A stretch of 64,000 nt of DNA from Saccharobesus litoralis (GTDB lineage: Bacteria; Pseudomonadota; Gammaproteobacteria; Enterobacterales; Alteromonadaceae): the NCBI RefSeq assembly GCF_003063625.1, contig NZ_CP026604.1, forward strand, positions 5,434,065 to 5,498,064, read 5' to 3'. The position numbers and the translations under genes are program-made. Positions within the stretch are counted from its first letter, which is position 1, and every line of letters starts with the position of its first letter. The notes beneath the pieces were generated by a model, which was not told where the DNA came from, did no database searches, and saw nothing but the letters and a program-made list of their open reading frames with translations. Positions 27,801-37,615 of this stretch are shown in pieces.

Positions 27801-29921
27801 TTAATAATATGTGATCATTGTCATGATAAATATAGCACCAGTAATAATAGGCCAATACCAAAGACAAGATATTTTATTATTATCATAAGTAAACAGGTTC
27901 TGCTCACCTTCTGCTTTCGCTTTATAAAATTGATGACCTATCACCAGAAACACCGAAATAATGATGTACAGCAAGAAATAGAAGAACTCAAAGTACACCA
28001 CTTCTGAAATAGAAAGGCGCTCACGGATACTGTAATGGGCAAGCAAAATAGTAAAAATAATGGCTGTGGCATTGTTACGATATTCATCATATTGCGAATA
28101 GGCCATGCTGATCACCGCGGCAAACAGTAATCCGACAATCACAACTACAGGCAATAACGTGGTAACAAATGGGCTAATAAACGCCCGTTCAATATTAATG
28201 TTGTAATAAAGCTCAGGTAATGCATCTTGAGTTTGGTTGGCATTATCACCAAAGTTGCCATTGTAATGATGGAAAATATACTTGTATTGGCTCTCTTTTA
28301 ACTGCCACTCATTGAGCACTATATCTTCCACAATCGCCGGATTTGTGACTGGGCTCAGTTGCTCGTATGACTCTAAATCAGGCACCAACACAACATTGCC
28401 GGCAAATTGCCCTGGCCATAAACGGATCCAAACATTTTTATGATCAAACGGGTATTTGCTATAGTCAAATGACTGACGAACGACCACATTAAAGCGCCAT
28501 CCCACTAGTTGCTCACCTAATTTCGATTTACGACGATAAGCCTCTTCAATTTTAGACTCTATCGCCTCTGGGAATACAATTTTCTGCTGGACTATGCCCT
28601 GCCACTCTGGCAAAAACTTTTGCCAAATATGCCCTGTAATTTGTACGTTGTTTGCGGTAATAAACTCTAACGACTCAATCATCATGCCAGTCGGAACAAA
28701 AATAGGATCATCCAAATGCAAGTCTTTTGATTTATGGGTGTAGCTTTCTTTAAACGCTTCGCGCTGCGCTACATTAGCAATTGATACGGAATTTTCGACA
28801 TCAATAGCGTAATAACTGCGTGCCAACACCCAAATACTAACAGTACCAACAGTCAGTAATAACGAGGCCATTATAGTGAAGTGCCAACTCAAATCTTTTA
28901 AACGATTAGCTCCTGTAACCGCCACCACAAAAACCAGTAAGGTGAAAATTCCCCACGCCAAGGCTTTCATATAATCTTGACGCAAAACGTCACGATTAAC
29001 CTCAAACATGTCTGCCGACATTAATGTGATCAACGTCCAGTTGGTGTAAGGGATCTTAGTACAAGCGGCAAAGTCTTCGTCACGATTCATAGTTTCACCA
29101 TTGTAAAAACGGTAAAACGTATCAGCGTCTAAACATTGGCTAATTTTGGGTAAAAATGAAAACTCAGGCTTTTCAGCTAAAGACTGATAGGTTTCAGCAT
29201 CGCGTACATAGCTAAATATTGGGTGTGATATTAAATTCTGATCTTGCGAGAAGATCATACCGTAGCCACTCATGCCTAACTTCAAGGTTTTTAGCGCCGT
29301 AGTTAAATGATCAAGACCAATATCCGACGGTACAACACCAATAGGTAACTTTCCTTGTTCGCGCGCCTCTGTCGACGCATAAAAAGGCACGGAATAAGTC
29401 GTCATCAAGACATCATTTTTCGGCTCATAATAAGGCTCTGTCCAAATAGGCCCTTCTTCCATAGGTCGATAAAACCAACTAAATTCTACTTCACGTTGAT
29501 CATAATCGGTTAAATTGAAAAACTGCGTTGGTCCGGTTAAGCGCTCGTAATAAGGGCTGACATACTCAACATCAGCATCGAGCCAATAAGGCTCAAAAGT
29601 AACATTTAAAGAATATAAGTTGTGGTCATTCTCAAACTTATGTTTGAGTAATGCATGGGCGTAGGCTTTGTTTTCTAACTGCGTAATATCGTCAGCAAAA
29701 TCGTCAACGCTACGCATAATAACCGCGAGGTTTTCGCCAATTTCTTTGGCGGCGGCAACGGTTTGCTCTTGTACCTTTAGGCGGGTTGATACTTGAAAAG
29801 CTTTATGCTCTTGGATTAAATCAAAAATGATATAAGCTGTATTTATCAAGCCAACAAAAGCTAAAATCAATAAGCTAAGCTTCCAAAAACGTACTTGTTT
29901 ACAAATTTCTACGCCACTCAT
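27801..29921 (-). CDS. Cache sensor fused to pentameric ligand-gated ion channel (pLGIC) module
   Basis: A 706-residue inner-membrane protein. TM1 (about 13-33) leads to a periplasmic double-Cache domain (about 35-312, with PIWTEPYYEPKNDVLMTTYSV shortened core WTEPYY and GVVPSDIGL). A TM hairpin (about 319-336 and 347-367, basic loop ANRLKD) returns the chain to the periplasm. Residues 400-580 resemble the pLGIC ligand-binding domain: VPTGMMIESLEF, the Pro-loop SFDYSKYPFDHK (484-495), NVVLVPDLE, NEWQL, and the pre-M1 stretch YYNINIERAF. Four helices follow (about 583-606, 616-636, 641-663, 685-705) with a GLIC-like M2 segment TILLAHYS. No eukaryotic Cys-loop cysteines are present, as in prokaryotic channels. 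Automatic annotation would probably report only Cache. Ligand and ion are unknown. Confidence 0.8.
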   Translation of the reverse strand: MSGVEICKQVRFWKLSLLILAFVGLINTAYIIFDLIQEHKAFQVSTRLKVQEQTVAAAKEIGENLAVIMRSVDDFADDITQLENKAYAHALLKHKFENDHNLYSLNVTFEPYWLDADVEYVSPYYERLTGPTQFFNLTDYDQREVEFSWFYRPMEEGPIWTEPYYEPKNDVLMTTYSVPFYASTEAREQGKLPIGVVPSDIGLDHLTTALKTLKLGMSGYGMIFSQDQNLISHPIFSYVRDAETYQSLAEKPEFSFLPKISQCLDADTFYRFYNGETMNRDEDFAACTKIPYTNWTLITLMSADMFEVNRDVLRQDYMKALAWGIFTLLVFVVAVTGANRLKDLSWHFTIMASLLLTVGTVSIWVLARSYYAIDVENSVSIANVAQREAFKESYTHKSKDLHLDDPIFVPTGMMIESLEFITANNVQITGHIWQKFLPEWQGIVQQKIVFPEAIESKIEEAYRRKSKLGEQLVGWRFNVVVRQSFDYSKYPFDHKNVWIRLWPGQFAGNVVLVPDLESYEQLSPVTNPAIVEDIVLNEWQLKESQYKYIFHHYNGNFGDNANQTQDALPELYYNINIERAFISPFVTTLLPVVVIVGLLFAAVISMAYSQYDEYRNNATAIIFTILLAHYSIRERLSISEVVYFEFFYFLLYIIISVFLVIGHQFYKAKAEGEQNLFTYDNNKISCLWYWPIITGAIFIMTMITYY

Positions 29922-30063
29922 TTCGGGACCAAATCAAAATATAATTTTTCACTAAATAGCAGACTACAATGCCACTATGCAGCAATTAAGGAATATGGCG
30001 CGATAATACAGCTAATTAGCCTTAGCCTCAAAACTGACGTACACATTTGCTAACAAATTGGCA

Positions 30064-30098
30064 TAAAAAAACCCGCAATAGCAAGCTAGTGCGGGTTT
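30064..30098 (-). terminator. Rho-independent terminator of the pdh operon
   Basis: AACCCGCA / TGCGGGTT stem with a loop of about 12 nt, followed on the leftward transcript by a T run, about 20 bp after the lpd stop. Confidence 0.88.
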
Positions 30099-30118
30099 TC
30101 AAATTTTTTAACTAAAAC

Positions 30119-31549
30119 TTATTTTTTCTTAGCTTTAGCATTTGGTAGGTCAGTGATAGAACCTTCATAAACCTCTGCCGCTAAACCAACTGACTCGTGA
30201 AGTGTTGGGTGAGCGTGGATAGTTAAGGCTAAGTCTTCTGCATCAGCACCCATTTCGATACCTAAACAGATTTCACCTAGTAGCTCACCAGCATTGCTAC
30301 CAACCATAGCACCACCTAATAATCTGTCGTTTTCTTTATCGAAGATTAATTTAGTGAAACCGTCAGTTGCATTTGACGCAATCGCACGACCAGAAGCAGC
30401 CCAAGGGAAGATAGCAGTTTCGTACTTGATACCTTGCTCTTTTGCTTCTTTTTCAGTTAAACCCGCCCATGCGACTTCTGGATCAGTGTAAGCAATTGAT
30501 GGGATAACTTTTGGCTCGAAGAAGTGCTTCTTACCAGCAATAACTTCAGCAGCTACGTGTGCTTCGTGTACCGCTTTGTGCGCTAACATAGGTTGACCGA
30601 CTAAGTCACCGATAGCGAAGATATGTGGTACGTTAGTGCGTAACTGGTTATCAACGTTAATGAAACCACGATCAGTTACTTCAACACCGGCTTTATCAGC
30701 GTCAATTAAACCACCGTTTGGCGTACGGCCAACAGCTACTAATACAGCATCGTATTTAACTGGCTCAGCAGGCGCTTTCTTGCCTTCGAAAGAAACGTAG
30801 ATACCATCTTCTTTCGCTTCAACCGCAATCACTTTAGTCTCTAGCATAATGTTTTCGAACTTCTTGCTAATAGACTTAGTGAAAGACTTAATGATGTCTT
30901 TATCAGCAGCTGGGATAAGTTGATCCATAAACTCAACTACGTCAATTTTAGCGCCTAGAGCACTGTAAACTGAACCCATTTCTAAACCGATGATACCACC
31001 ACCTAAGATAAGCATGTTCTCAGGAATAAATGGCATTTCTAATGCGTCTGTAGAATCCCAGATACGTGCATCTTCATGTGGAATGAAAGGTAATTTAACA
31101 GGCTTAGAACCAGCAGCGATAATCGCGTTGTCGAAAGTCACTTCTGTTACTGAACCATCTTCAGCTTCAACCGCTAAAGTGTTAGCACCAGTGAATTTAC
31201 CGTAACCGTTAACCACGTTAACTTTACGCATTTTCGCCATGCCACCTAAGCCGCCAGTTAATTGGCTAATAACTTTGTTTTTGTGAGCGCGTAACGTGTC
31301 GATATCAACTTCAGGCTTACCGAATTTAACACCTTCATGTTCCATGTTTTGCGCATCAACTAAGTGCTTAGCAACATGTAATAAAGCTTTTGAAGGGATA
31401 CAACCCACGTTTAGACAAACACCACCTAAAGTGCTGAAACGTTCTACTAGTACAACGTCTAAGCCTAAGTCAGCAGCACGGAAAGCTGCAGAGTAACCAC
31501 CAGGGCCAGAACCTAGTACAACTACTTGAGTTTTAACTGTATTGCTCAT
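30119..31549 (-). CDS. lpd: Dihydrolipoyl dehydrogenase (E3)
   Basis: Lpd reoxidises dihydrolipoamide of the pyruvate and 2-oxoglutarate dehydrogenase complexes, with FAD and NAD. Features: FAD motif VVVLGSGPGGYSAA, redox disulfide GGVCLNVGCIPSK, NAD motif ILGGGIIGLEMG, and the C-terminal His-Glu pair in HAHPTLHES. I chose the ATG at 31549 (476 residues, MSNTVKTQ) with GAGGAT upstream, in place of a longer frame to 31612. It is the last gene of pdhR-aceE-aceF-lpd, separated from aceF by 218 bp with hairpins. Confidence 0.97.
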   Translation of the reverse strand: MSNTVKTQVVVLGSGPGGYSAAFRAADLGLDVVLVERFSTLGGVCLNVGCIPSKALLHVAKHLVDAQNMEHEGVKFGKPEVDIDTLRAHKNKVISQLTGGLGGMAKMRKVNVVNGYGKFTGANTLAVEAEDGSVTEVTFDNAIIAAGSKPVKLPFIPHEDARIWDSTDALEMPFIPENMLILGGGIIGLEMGSVYSALGAKIDVVEFMDQLIPAADKDIIKSFTKSISKKFENIMLETKVIAVEAKEDGIYVSFEGKKAPAEPVKYDAVLVAVGRTPNGGLIDADKAGVEVTDRGFINVDNQLRTNVPHIFAIGDLVGQPMLAHKAVHEAHVAAEVIAGKKHFFEPKVIPSIAYTDPEVAWAGLTEKEAKEQGIKYETAIFPWAASGRAIASNATDGFTKLIFDKENDRLLGGAMVGSNAGELLGEICLGIEMGADAEDLALTIHAHPTLHESVGLAAEVYEGSITDLPNAKAKKK

Positions 31550-31628
31550 GAGATCCTCATGTTCCATTTCTGTGTTGAGTAGACGACAAATGATAGTCCA
31601 AATTCTACCCAATCTAATTATTCATTTC

Positions 31629-31660
31629 TTGTATGAATAGCTAATTTACCATTCATACAA
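31629..31660 (-). repeat. Hairpin in the aceF-lpd gap
   Basis: A 10-bp perfect inverted repeat (TTGTATGAAT / ATTCATACAA) with a 12-nt loop, about 80 bp upstream of the lpd start. No T tract follows, so it is more likely an RNA processing or stability element, or an operator for a separate lpd promoter. Confidence 0.55.
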
Positions 31661-31682
31661 TTTGTAGCCGCTATTCGTTTTA

Positions 31683-31767
31683 TTTGTAGGGTGTCATGAG
31701 CGAAGCGAATCACACCGCAACATTCAATGAACCATCAAATGTTGCGTTTCGCTGCGCTCAAGGCAAC
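31683..31767. repeat. Palindromic intergenic repeat after aceF
   Basis: Two nested hairpins adjoin the aceF stop: GGTGT/ACACC around AGCGAAGCG, and GCAACATT/AATGTTGC. The motif GTAGGGTGT...AGCGAAGCG is of the REP type often seen between genes of gammaproteobacteria. It does not look like a standard terminator. Confidence 0.6.
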
Positions 31768-33717
31768 TTACAGAACCAAGCGACGTAAATCAGTAAGGTT
31801 GTTGGCAATCTCAGTTGAGAATGCAGCACCTTCAGCACCATCGATCACGCGGTGATCGTAAGATAATGAAAGTGGAACCATTAAGCGTGGTTCAAACTCT
31901 TTACCATTCCACTTAGGTTTAAAGTCAGACTTAGAAACACCTAAGATACCAACTTCTGGTGCATTAACGATTGGTGTAAATGCAGTACCACCAATGCCAC
32001 CTAAGCTAGAGATAGTGAAAGTACCACCTTGCATATCAGCCGCTTTAAGCTTGCCATCACGCGCTTTCTTAGAAGTTACAATTAACTCTTCAGAAAGCTC
32101 TTCAATACCTTTTTTGTTGACATCTTTGATGACTGGAACCACTAAGCCACCCGGTGTTGCTACTGCTATACCGATATTGATGAACTTCTTAAGGATTAAG
32201 CTGTTACCATCATCTGAAAGAGAAGAGTTGAAGTTAGGGAATTTCTCTAACGCTTTGGCTACTGCTTTCATAACGAAAACAAGTGGCGTGATCTTCAAGC
32301 CAGTTTGCTTCTTAGCATGGTAAGCATTTTGCTCTTTACGGAACGCTTCTAATTCTGTGATATCCGCTTCGTCGAATTGCGTAACGTGAGGGATAGTCGC
32401 CCAGTTGCGGTGTAAGAAAGGACCAGAGATCTTTTGAATACGACCTAGTTCTTTAACTTCAATTTCACCAAACTTGCTGTGGTCAACTGGTTTAACTGGC
32501 ACGATCTCAAGCACATTTTCAGGGATCGGACCTGAAGCAGAACCCGCCGCCGCTTTCGGCTTAGCTAGTTCAGCTTTAACCCAGTTTTGTACGTCTTCTT
32601 TAAGAATACGACCTTTACGACCGGTTGCTGGCACTAAGCTTAAATCAACGCCAAATTCGCGTGCGGTACGACGAACAGATGGAGAAGCATGCACGTTCTT
32701 GCTTGGTTTAGCTGGTTCAACGTTAGCGGTAGGCGCAGGTTTTGCTGGCGCTGCGCTTGGTGCTTGAGCAGCTGGTGCTGGCGCACTTGCCGCTGGAGCT
32801 GGAGCCGCAGCAGGCGCTGCACCTTTAGCTTCAACTTTAACAACTAAGCTGCCTTTTTTAACTTTATCGCCAGTACTAACATAAACCTCTTTTACCACAC
32901 CGGCGTGTGAAGAAGGTACGTCCATAGTCGCTTTATCAGTTTCTAACGTAATTAAACCGTCTTCTTCAGCGATTTCATCACCAACAGCGACTAAAACTTC
33001 GATAACGTCAACTTCACCATCTTCACCAATGTCCGGAACAGCGATATCAACTAACTCACTCGCAGCAGCTGGAGCCGCTGCTGCAGGGGCTGCTTCAACA
33101 GCTGGTGCTTGTGCTGTAGGTGCTTGTGCCGCAGGTGCTTCAGCAGCACCGCCTGCTGTCTCAAGAATACATACCAGCGTACCTTCAGAAGCTTTGTCGC
33201 CAACTGCAATTTTAAGCTCTTTAACTACACCGTCAGCAGGACATGGAACATCCATAGTCGCTTTATCAGTTTCTAACGTGATAAGGCCATCTTCTGCAGA
33301 AACTTCGTCACCAACAGCAACCAATACTTCGATAACTTCAACATCAGTATCGCCACCGATATCAGGCACTGTGACTTCGATTGTCGCGCTAGCTGCAGGA
33401 GCGGCAGCCGGAGCTGGCGCTGCTTCCGCTGCAGGTGCTTCAGCCGCTGGCGCTTGTGCCGCAGGTGCTTCTTCTGCGCCAGATGCATCTTCAACTGTTA
33501 CGATTAAAGTACCTTCAGATACTTTATCGCCAACTGCTACTTTAATTTCTTTTACCGTTCCAGCGAAAGGCGCTGGAATATCCATTGAAGCTTTATCGCT
33601 TTCAACAGTGATCAGTGAATCTTCAGCTTCAACAGTGTCGCCAGCAGCGACACAAAGTTCGATAACTTCTACTTCATCACCGCCCACATCAGGGACTAAA
33701 ACGTCTTTAATTGCCAT
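31768..33717 (-). CDS. aceF: Pyruvate dehydrogenase E2, dihydrolipoyl acetyltransferase
   Basis: E2 forms the core of the pyruvate dehydrogenase complex and transfers acetyl groups to CoA. Three lipoyl domains are present with modified lysines at K42, K152 and K262 (DKASMD, DKATMD, DKATMD), joined by Ala/Pro-rich mobile linkers. The E1/E3-binding domain follows (about 344-380, [15 protein letters not shown]), then the catalytic domain with [10 protein letters not shown]. The triple-lipoyl layout (649 residues) matches E. coli. Linkers are rich in near-repeated Ala-Pro codons. The gene starts 15 bp after aceE. Confidence 0.98.
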   Translation of the reverse strand: MAIKDVLVPDVGGDEVEVIELCVAAGDTVEAEDSLITVESDKASMDIPAPFAGTVKEIKVAVGDKVSEGTLIVTVEDASGAEEAPAAQAPAAEAPAAEAAPAPAAAPAASATIEVTVPDIGGDTDVEVIEVLVAVGDEVSAEDGLITLETDKATMDVPCPADGVVKELKIAVGDKASEGTLVCILETAGGAAEAPAAQAPTAQAPAVEAAPAAAAPAAASELVDIAVPDIGEDGEVDVIEVLVAVGDEIAEEDGLITLETDKATMDVPSSHAGVVKEVYVSTGDKVKKGSLVVKVEAKGAAPAAAPAPAASAPAPAAQAPSAAPAKPAPTANVEPAKPSKNVHASPSVRRTAREFGVDLSLVPATGRKGRILKEDVQNWVKAELAKPKAAAGSASGPIPENVLEIVPVKPVDHSKFGEIEVKELGRIQKISGPFLHRNWATIPHVTQFDEADITELEAFRKEQNAYHAKKQTGLKITPLVFVMKAVAKALEKFPNFNSSLSDDGNSLILKKFINIGIAVATPGGLVVPVIKDVNKKGIEELSEELIVTSKKARDGKLKAADMQGGTFTISSLGGIGGTAFTPIVNAPEVGILGVSKSDFKPKWNGKEFEPRLMVPLSLSYDHRVIDGAEGAAFSTEIANNLTDLRRLVL

Positions 33718-33732
33718 TATTCCTTTCCCCTA

Positions 33733-36402
33733 TTACGCGTAAAGTGGGTTAAGTTTATCTGCATCGATATTGAACTTAGCAATTGCTTCCGCAACGACTT
33801 TCTTCTCAATTTCGCCACGCTTAGCTAATTCGTATAACGCTGCAACTACAATGTAGTATTCGTTAACTTCGAAGTGAGTACGTAGGTTTTCACGGCTGTC
33901 TGAACGACCGAAACCATCAGTACCTAATACACGGTAATCAGTTGGTACAAAACCACGGATTTGATCAGCGTATTGCTTCATGTAGTCAGTTACCGCAATA
34001 ACTGGACCCGCAGCATCTTTAAGTACTTCAGTTACATATGGCACTTTTTCTTCAGCTTCTGGGTGAAGCATGTTCCAACGCTCACAATCTAAACCGTCAC
34101 GCGCTAATTCATTGAATGAAGTTGCAGAATAAACGTCTGAGCTAATGCCGTAATCTTCAGCAAGAATTTGTGCAGCTGCACGCGCACGCTCAAGAATAAC
34201 GCCAGAAGATAATAAGTTAACGTTTGCTGTAGGCTTCTTAGCCGCAACCGCTTCAAGCTTGTAGATACCCTTCTTAATACCTTCTTCTACGCCTTCAGGC
34301 ATAGGTAATTGAACGTAGTTTTCGTTCATTACAGTTAGGTAGTAGAAGATATTCTCGTTGTCTTGGTACATACGCTTGATACCGTCTTGAACGATAACTG
34401 CGATCTCATAACCATAAGTTGGGTCATAAGTAATACAGTTAGGAACCGTACCAAAGTGTAAGTGCGAGTGACCATCTTCGTGCTGTAGACCTTCACCGTT
34501 AAGTGTTGTACGACCAGCAGTACCACCAATTAAGAAACCACGTGCTTGTAAATCACCTGCCGCCCAAACTAAGTCACCAACACGTTGGAAACCAAACATT
34601 GAGTAGTAGATGTAGAATGGGATCATTGGTAAGTCAGCATGCGAGTATGAAGTCGCTGCAGATACCCAAGAAGCCATTGAACCGAGTTCGTTAATACCTT
34701 CTTGTAATACTTGACCTTTCTTGTCTTCACGATAGTAAGCAACTTGGTCAGCATCTTGTGGCGTGTATTTTTGCCCTTCGTGAGCGTAAATACCAACTTG
34801 ACGGAACAAACCTTCCATACCGAAAGTACGTGCTTCATCAGGAATAATAGGAACAATGTTCTTACCGATTTGCTTATCTTTTAACAATGCAGTTAAAACA
34901 CGAACAAACGCCATAGTCGTTGAAATTTCACGACCTTTAGAACCGTCAGTAGTCGCCTTGAAAGCGTCTAACTGAGGAACTTGTAGTTCAACTGAAGAAT
35001 TTTCACGACGCACTGGCATAACACCACCAAGTGCTTCACGACGACCCATCATGTACTTGTATTCAGCACTGTCTTCAGGGAAGCGGTAGTATGGTAATTT
35101 TTCTAAATCTTCATCTGAAACTGGAACATTGAAACGATCACGCATATGACGGATTGCATCTAAATCCATCTTCTTAACGCCGTGCGCAATATTCTTACCT
35201 TCAGCTGCATCACCCATACCGTAACCTTTAACGGTTTTAGCTAAAATAACGCTTGGACGACCTTTAGTCGCTTTCGCTTTAGCGTAGGCTGCGTAAACTT
35301 TTTGTGGATCGTGACCACCACGGTTTAAACGCCAAATGTCTTCATCAGACATATTAGCTACCATTTCTTTAAGCTCTGGGTATTTACCGAAGAAATGCTC
35401 ACGCGTATAAGCGCCGCCCTTAGCTTTAAAGTTTTGGTATTCACCGTCAACGGTTTCATCCATTAACTGTTGTAGTAAGCCAGTCGTGTCTTTCTGAAGA
35501 AGTGCATCCCAGTAACGACCCCAAACGACTTTAGTCACATCCCAACCAGCACCACGGAAAGTGCCTTCTAATTCTTGGATGATTTTACCGTTACCACGTA
35601 CAGGACCATCAAGACGCTGTAAGTTACAGTTAACGATAAAGACTAAGTTGTCTAACTCTTCACGTGAAGCAAGACCGATAGCACCTAATGATTCTGGCTC
35701 ATCAATCTCACCATCACCTAAGTAACAGTATACCGTTTGCTCTGAGCAGTCTTTTAAACCACGATCAGTTAAGTACTTCAAGAAGCGAGCCATGTAAATA
35801 GCTTGCATTGGACCTAGACCCATAGATACCGTCGGGAACTGCCAATAATCAGGCATCAATTTCGGATGTGGGTAAGAAGATAGGCCATCAGCAAAGGCTT
35901 CTTGACGGAAGTTATCTAATTGTTCTTCAGATAAACGACCTTCAACGAAAGAACGCGCATAGATACCAGGTGAGATATGACCTTGGAAATAAACTAAGTC
36001 GCCGCCGTCTTTTTCATTTGGAGCACGGAAAAAGTGGTTAAAACCAATATCGTACAACATAGCTGACGATTGGAAAGACGAAATATGGCCGCCTAGCTCT
36101 AAATCTTTCTTAGAAGCACGCACAACCATCATCATCGCGTTCCAGCGGATAACCGCACGAATACGCGCTTCTAATTCACGATCACCTGGCATAGCTGGCT
36201 CTTGGCCAACAGGGATAGTATTAGAATAAGCCGTAGTGGCATCAAATGGCATGTGAGCACCGTTACGACGAGACGTCTCGATTAATTGCTCAATCAAGAA
36301 GTGCGCACGCTCTGGGCCTTCGTTTTGTAAAACTGATTCTATCGATTCAATCCAATCATTGGTTTCGATTGCATCGACGTCTTTGTTAAGGATGTCAGAC
36401 AT
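33733..36402 (-). CDS. aceE: Pyruvate dehydrogenase E1 component
   Basis: The homodimeric thiamine-diphosphate E1 decarboxylates pyruvate and acetylates the lipoyl groups of E2. The thiamine-diphosphate motif is visible as YCYLGDGEIDEPESLGA to the Asn in NCNLQ. The 889 residues agree with the E. coli enzyme. I chose the ATG at 36402 (MSDILNKDVD) with AAGGAA upstream, over a 16-codon longer frame. It is the first enzyme gene after pdhR, 151 bp downstream of it. Confidence 0.98.
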   Translation of the reverse strand: MSDILNKDVDAIETNDWIESIESVLQNEGPERAHFLIEQLIETSRRNGAHMPFDATTAYSNTIPVGQEPAMPGDRELEARIRAVIRWNAMMMVVRASKKDLELGGHISSFQSSAMLYDIGFNHFFRAPNEKDGGDLVYFQGHISPGIYARSFVEGRLSEEQLDNFRQEAFADGLSSYPHPKLMPDYWQFPTVSMGLGPMQAIYMARFLKYLTDRGLKDCSEQTVYCYLGDGEIDEPESLGAIGLASREELDNLVFIVNCNLQRLDGPVRGNGKIIQELEGTFRGAGWDVTKVVWGRYWDALLQKDTTGLLQQLMDETVDGEYQNFKAKGGAYTREHFFGKYPELKEMVANMSDEDIWRLNRGGHDPQKVYAAYAKAKATKGRPSVILAKTVKGYGMGDAAEGKNIAHGVKKMDLDAIRHMRDRFNVPVSDEDLEKLPYYRFPEDSAEYKYMMGRREALGGVMPVRRENSSVELQVPQLDAFKATTDGSKGREISTTMAFVRVLTALLKDKQIGKNIVPIIPDEARTFGMEGLFRQVGIYAHEGQKYTPQDADQVAYYREDKKGQVLQEGINELGSMASWVSAATSYSHADLPMIPFYIYYSMFGFQRVGDLVWAAGDLQARGFLIGGTAGRTTLNGEGLQHEDGHSHLHFGTVPNCITYDPTYGYEIAVIVQDGIKRMYQDNENIFYYLTVMNENYVQLPMPEGVEEGIKKGIYKLEAVAAKKPTANVNLLSSGVILERARAAAQILAEDYGISSDVYSATSFNELARDGLDCERWNMLHPEAEEKVPYVTEVLKDAAGPVIAVTDYMKQYADQIRGFVPTDYRVLGTDGFGRSDSRENLRTHFEVNEYYIVVAALYELAKRGEIEKKVVAEAIAKFNIDADKLNPLYA

Positions 36403-36553
36403 CTGGTATTCCTTATTTGTTATGCGTTGAATTCTCAACTTCCAATTCAATCAGATACAGCAAAGCTAAGTTCTCCAATAAGCTTAAAGGCTTTATAAAA
36501 AACTTAGCCATGCTGTACTTGATTAGTCAGCTGTTGAGAATTGTTCATTCAAA

Positions 36554-37315
36554 CTATTTAAGGTTTTGCTGCAAGCGCCTTAACATGCGTTGGTTACGCG
36601 TGTCTTCAGCACCTAGCTGCAATAAGGTTTCTTCTATATAAGCCAAATGATGATGCGAGGCATTTCTAGCTTGGATCGGGTTGCCAGAAATAATCGCATT
36701 CATAATAGACTCACGATCTTCATTCACCTGCCGGGCTACATCCGGCTTGGACGTCAGAATTCGGTAATTACGCTCAATACTTTGTTTGAGCAAAGGCGCC
36801 ATGGCATTAACAAGATGAGAGATAACCAGATTATGCGACGCTTCAGCAATCGCTAGGAAAAATTCAAAAATGGCTTCAATCTGGTCAGATTGCATACTGT
36901 CATTGCAGGAGATAATGGCTTCAAAACTTTGCTTAATGCGTTCAAAATCAGCATCGGTGCCACGCAATGCCGCGTAATAAGCACTAATACCTTCTAAAGC
37001 ATGGCGAAATTCTAATAAATCAAATTGGCTTTCAGGCTTAGCCAGCATTAATTCAAATAAAGGATCAGAAAGGCTACTTTGTAGGTTTTCATTAACAAAA
37101 GTACCACCGCCTTGACGACGTGTAACCAAACCTTTGGCTTCAAGTTTTTGAATGGCTTCACGCAAAGAGGGGCGAGAAACATCAAATTGCACCGCAAGTT
37201 CTCGCTCAGGAGGTAACTTTTGCCCAGGCAATAAGCTACCTTCCAGAATCATAGACTCCAGTTGCTCTTGTATCACGTCAGCCAACTTTGGCTGTTTAAC
37301 TCTCTGAAAACTCAA
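36554..37315 (-). CDS. pdhR: Pyruvate dehydrogenase complex repressor PdhR (GntR family)
   Basis: PdhR represses the pyruvate dehydrogenase operon and releases DNA when pyruvate is high. The N-terminal winged helix is typical GntR (LPPERELAVQFDVSRPSLREAIQKLEAKGLV, shown by the core SRPSLREAI). The C-terminal FCD ligand domain covers about residues 90-235. At 253 residues it matches E. coli PdhR. A PdhR-type operator lies about 55 bp upstream of its own start, so it should be autoregulated with aceEF-lpd. Confidence 0.95.
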   Translation of the reverse strand: MSFQRVKQPKLADVIQEQLESMILEGSLLPGQKLPPERELAVQFDVSRPSLREAIQKLEAKGLVTRRQGGGTFVNENLQSSLSDPLFELMLAKPESQFDLLEFRHALEGISAYYAALRGTDADFERIKQSFEAIISCNDSMQSDQIEAIFEFFLAIAEASHNLVISHLVNAMAPLLKQSIERNYRILTSKPDVARQVNEDRESIMNAIISGNPIQARNASHHHLAYIEETLLQLGAEDTRNQRMLRRLQQNLK

Positions 37316-37367
37316 GGTTTTTACACGACTTATTTAAATTATAATTAGCTATCAATGCCAAGCGGGT

Positions 37368-37384
37368 AATTGGTATTACCATTT
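37368..37384. promoter_or_regulatory. PdhR operator upstream of pdhR
   Basis: AATTGGTATTACCATTT matches the known PdhR box ATTGGTnnnACCAAT in all but one base of the right arm. It sits 53 bp upstream of the pdhR ATG, in position to repress the whole operon. Confidence 0.85.
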
Positions 37385-37529
37385 AATGCGCAATACTATA
37401 GCTGATAATTTTGGCGATGCCAAATTTCTCGTCAACAGATCGGATGATCATTTTATGAACGTTTTATGAGAAAAACACTGCAGGATTAATCTGCAAAAAT
37501 GCTTAGGCAGTAAGTAACCAAAATAATTC

Positions 37530-37551
37530 AGGCGGGTGTGTCCTCCCGCCT
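37530..37551 (-). terminator. Hairpin downstream of ampE
   Basis: AGGCGGG / CCCGCCT stem with an 8-nt loop, 65 bp after the ampE stop. The T-rich side faces rightwards, so as an ampE terminator it is imperfect. Confidence 0.4.
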
Positions 37552-37615
37552 TTTATCATATTTGGCACTAATTAAGAATTAAGAATAAGAAATAGATGCA
37601 ACAACAAGGAGGGGG

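Larger units (their letters stand above)
37316..37615. other. Non-coding region between ampE and pdhR
   Basis: This 300-bp gap carries the PdhR operator and pdhR promoter on the left, and a GC hairpin (AGGCGGG/CCCGCCT, 37530-37551) in the ampE 3' region on the right. E. coli has aroP at this place; no trace of it was seen. Confidence 0.6.

Noticed and set aside
33029-33742. 237-codon rightward open frame opposite aceF, rich in Ala and Ser
   Set aside because: It is the mirror of the Ala/Pro-rich lipoyl linkers of aceF on the other strand. The repetitive composition keeps the frame open; there is no ribosome binding site.
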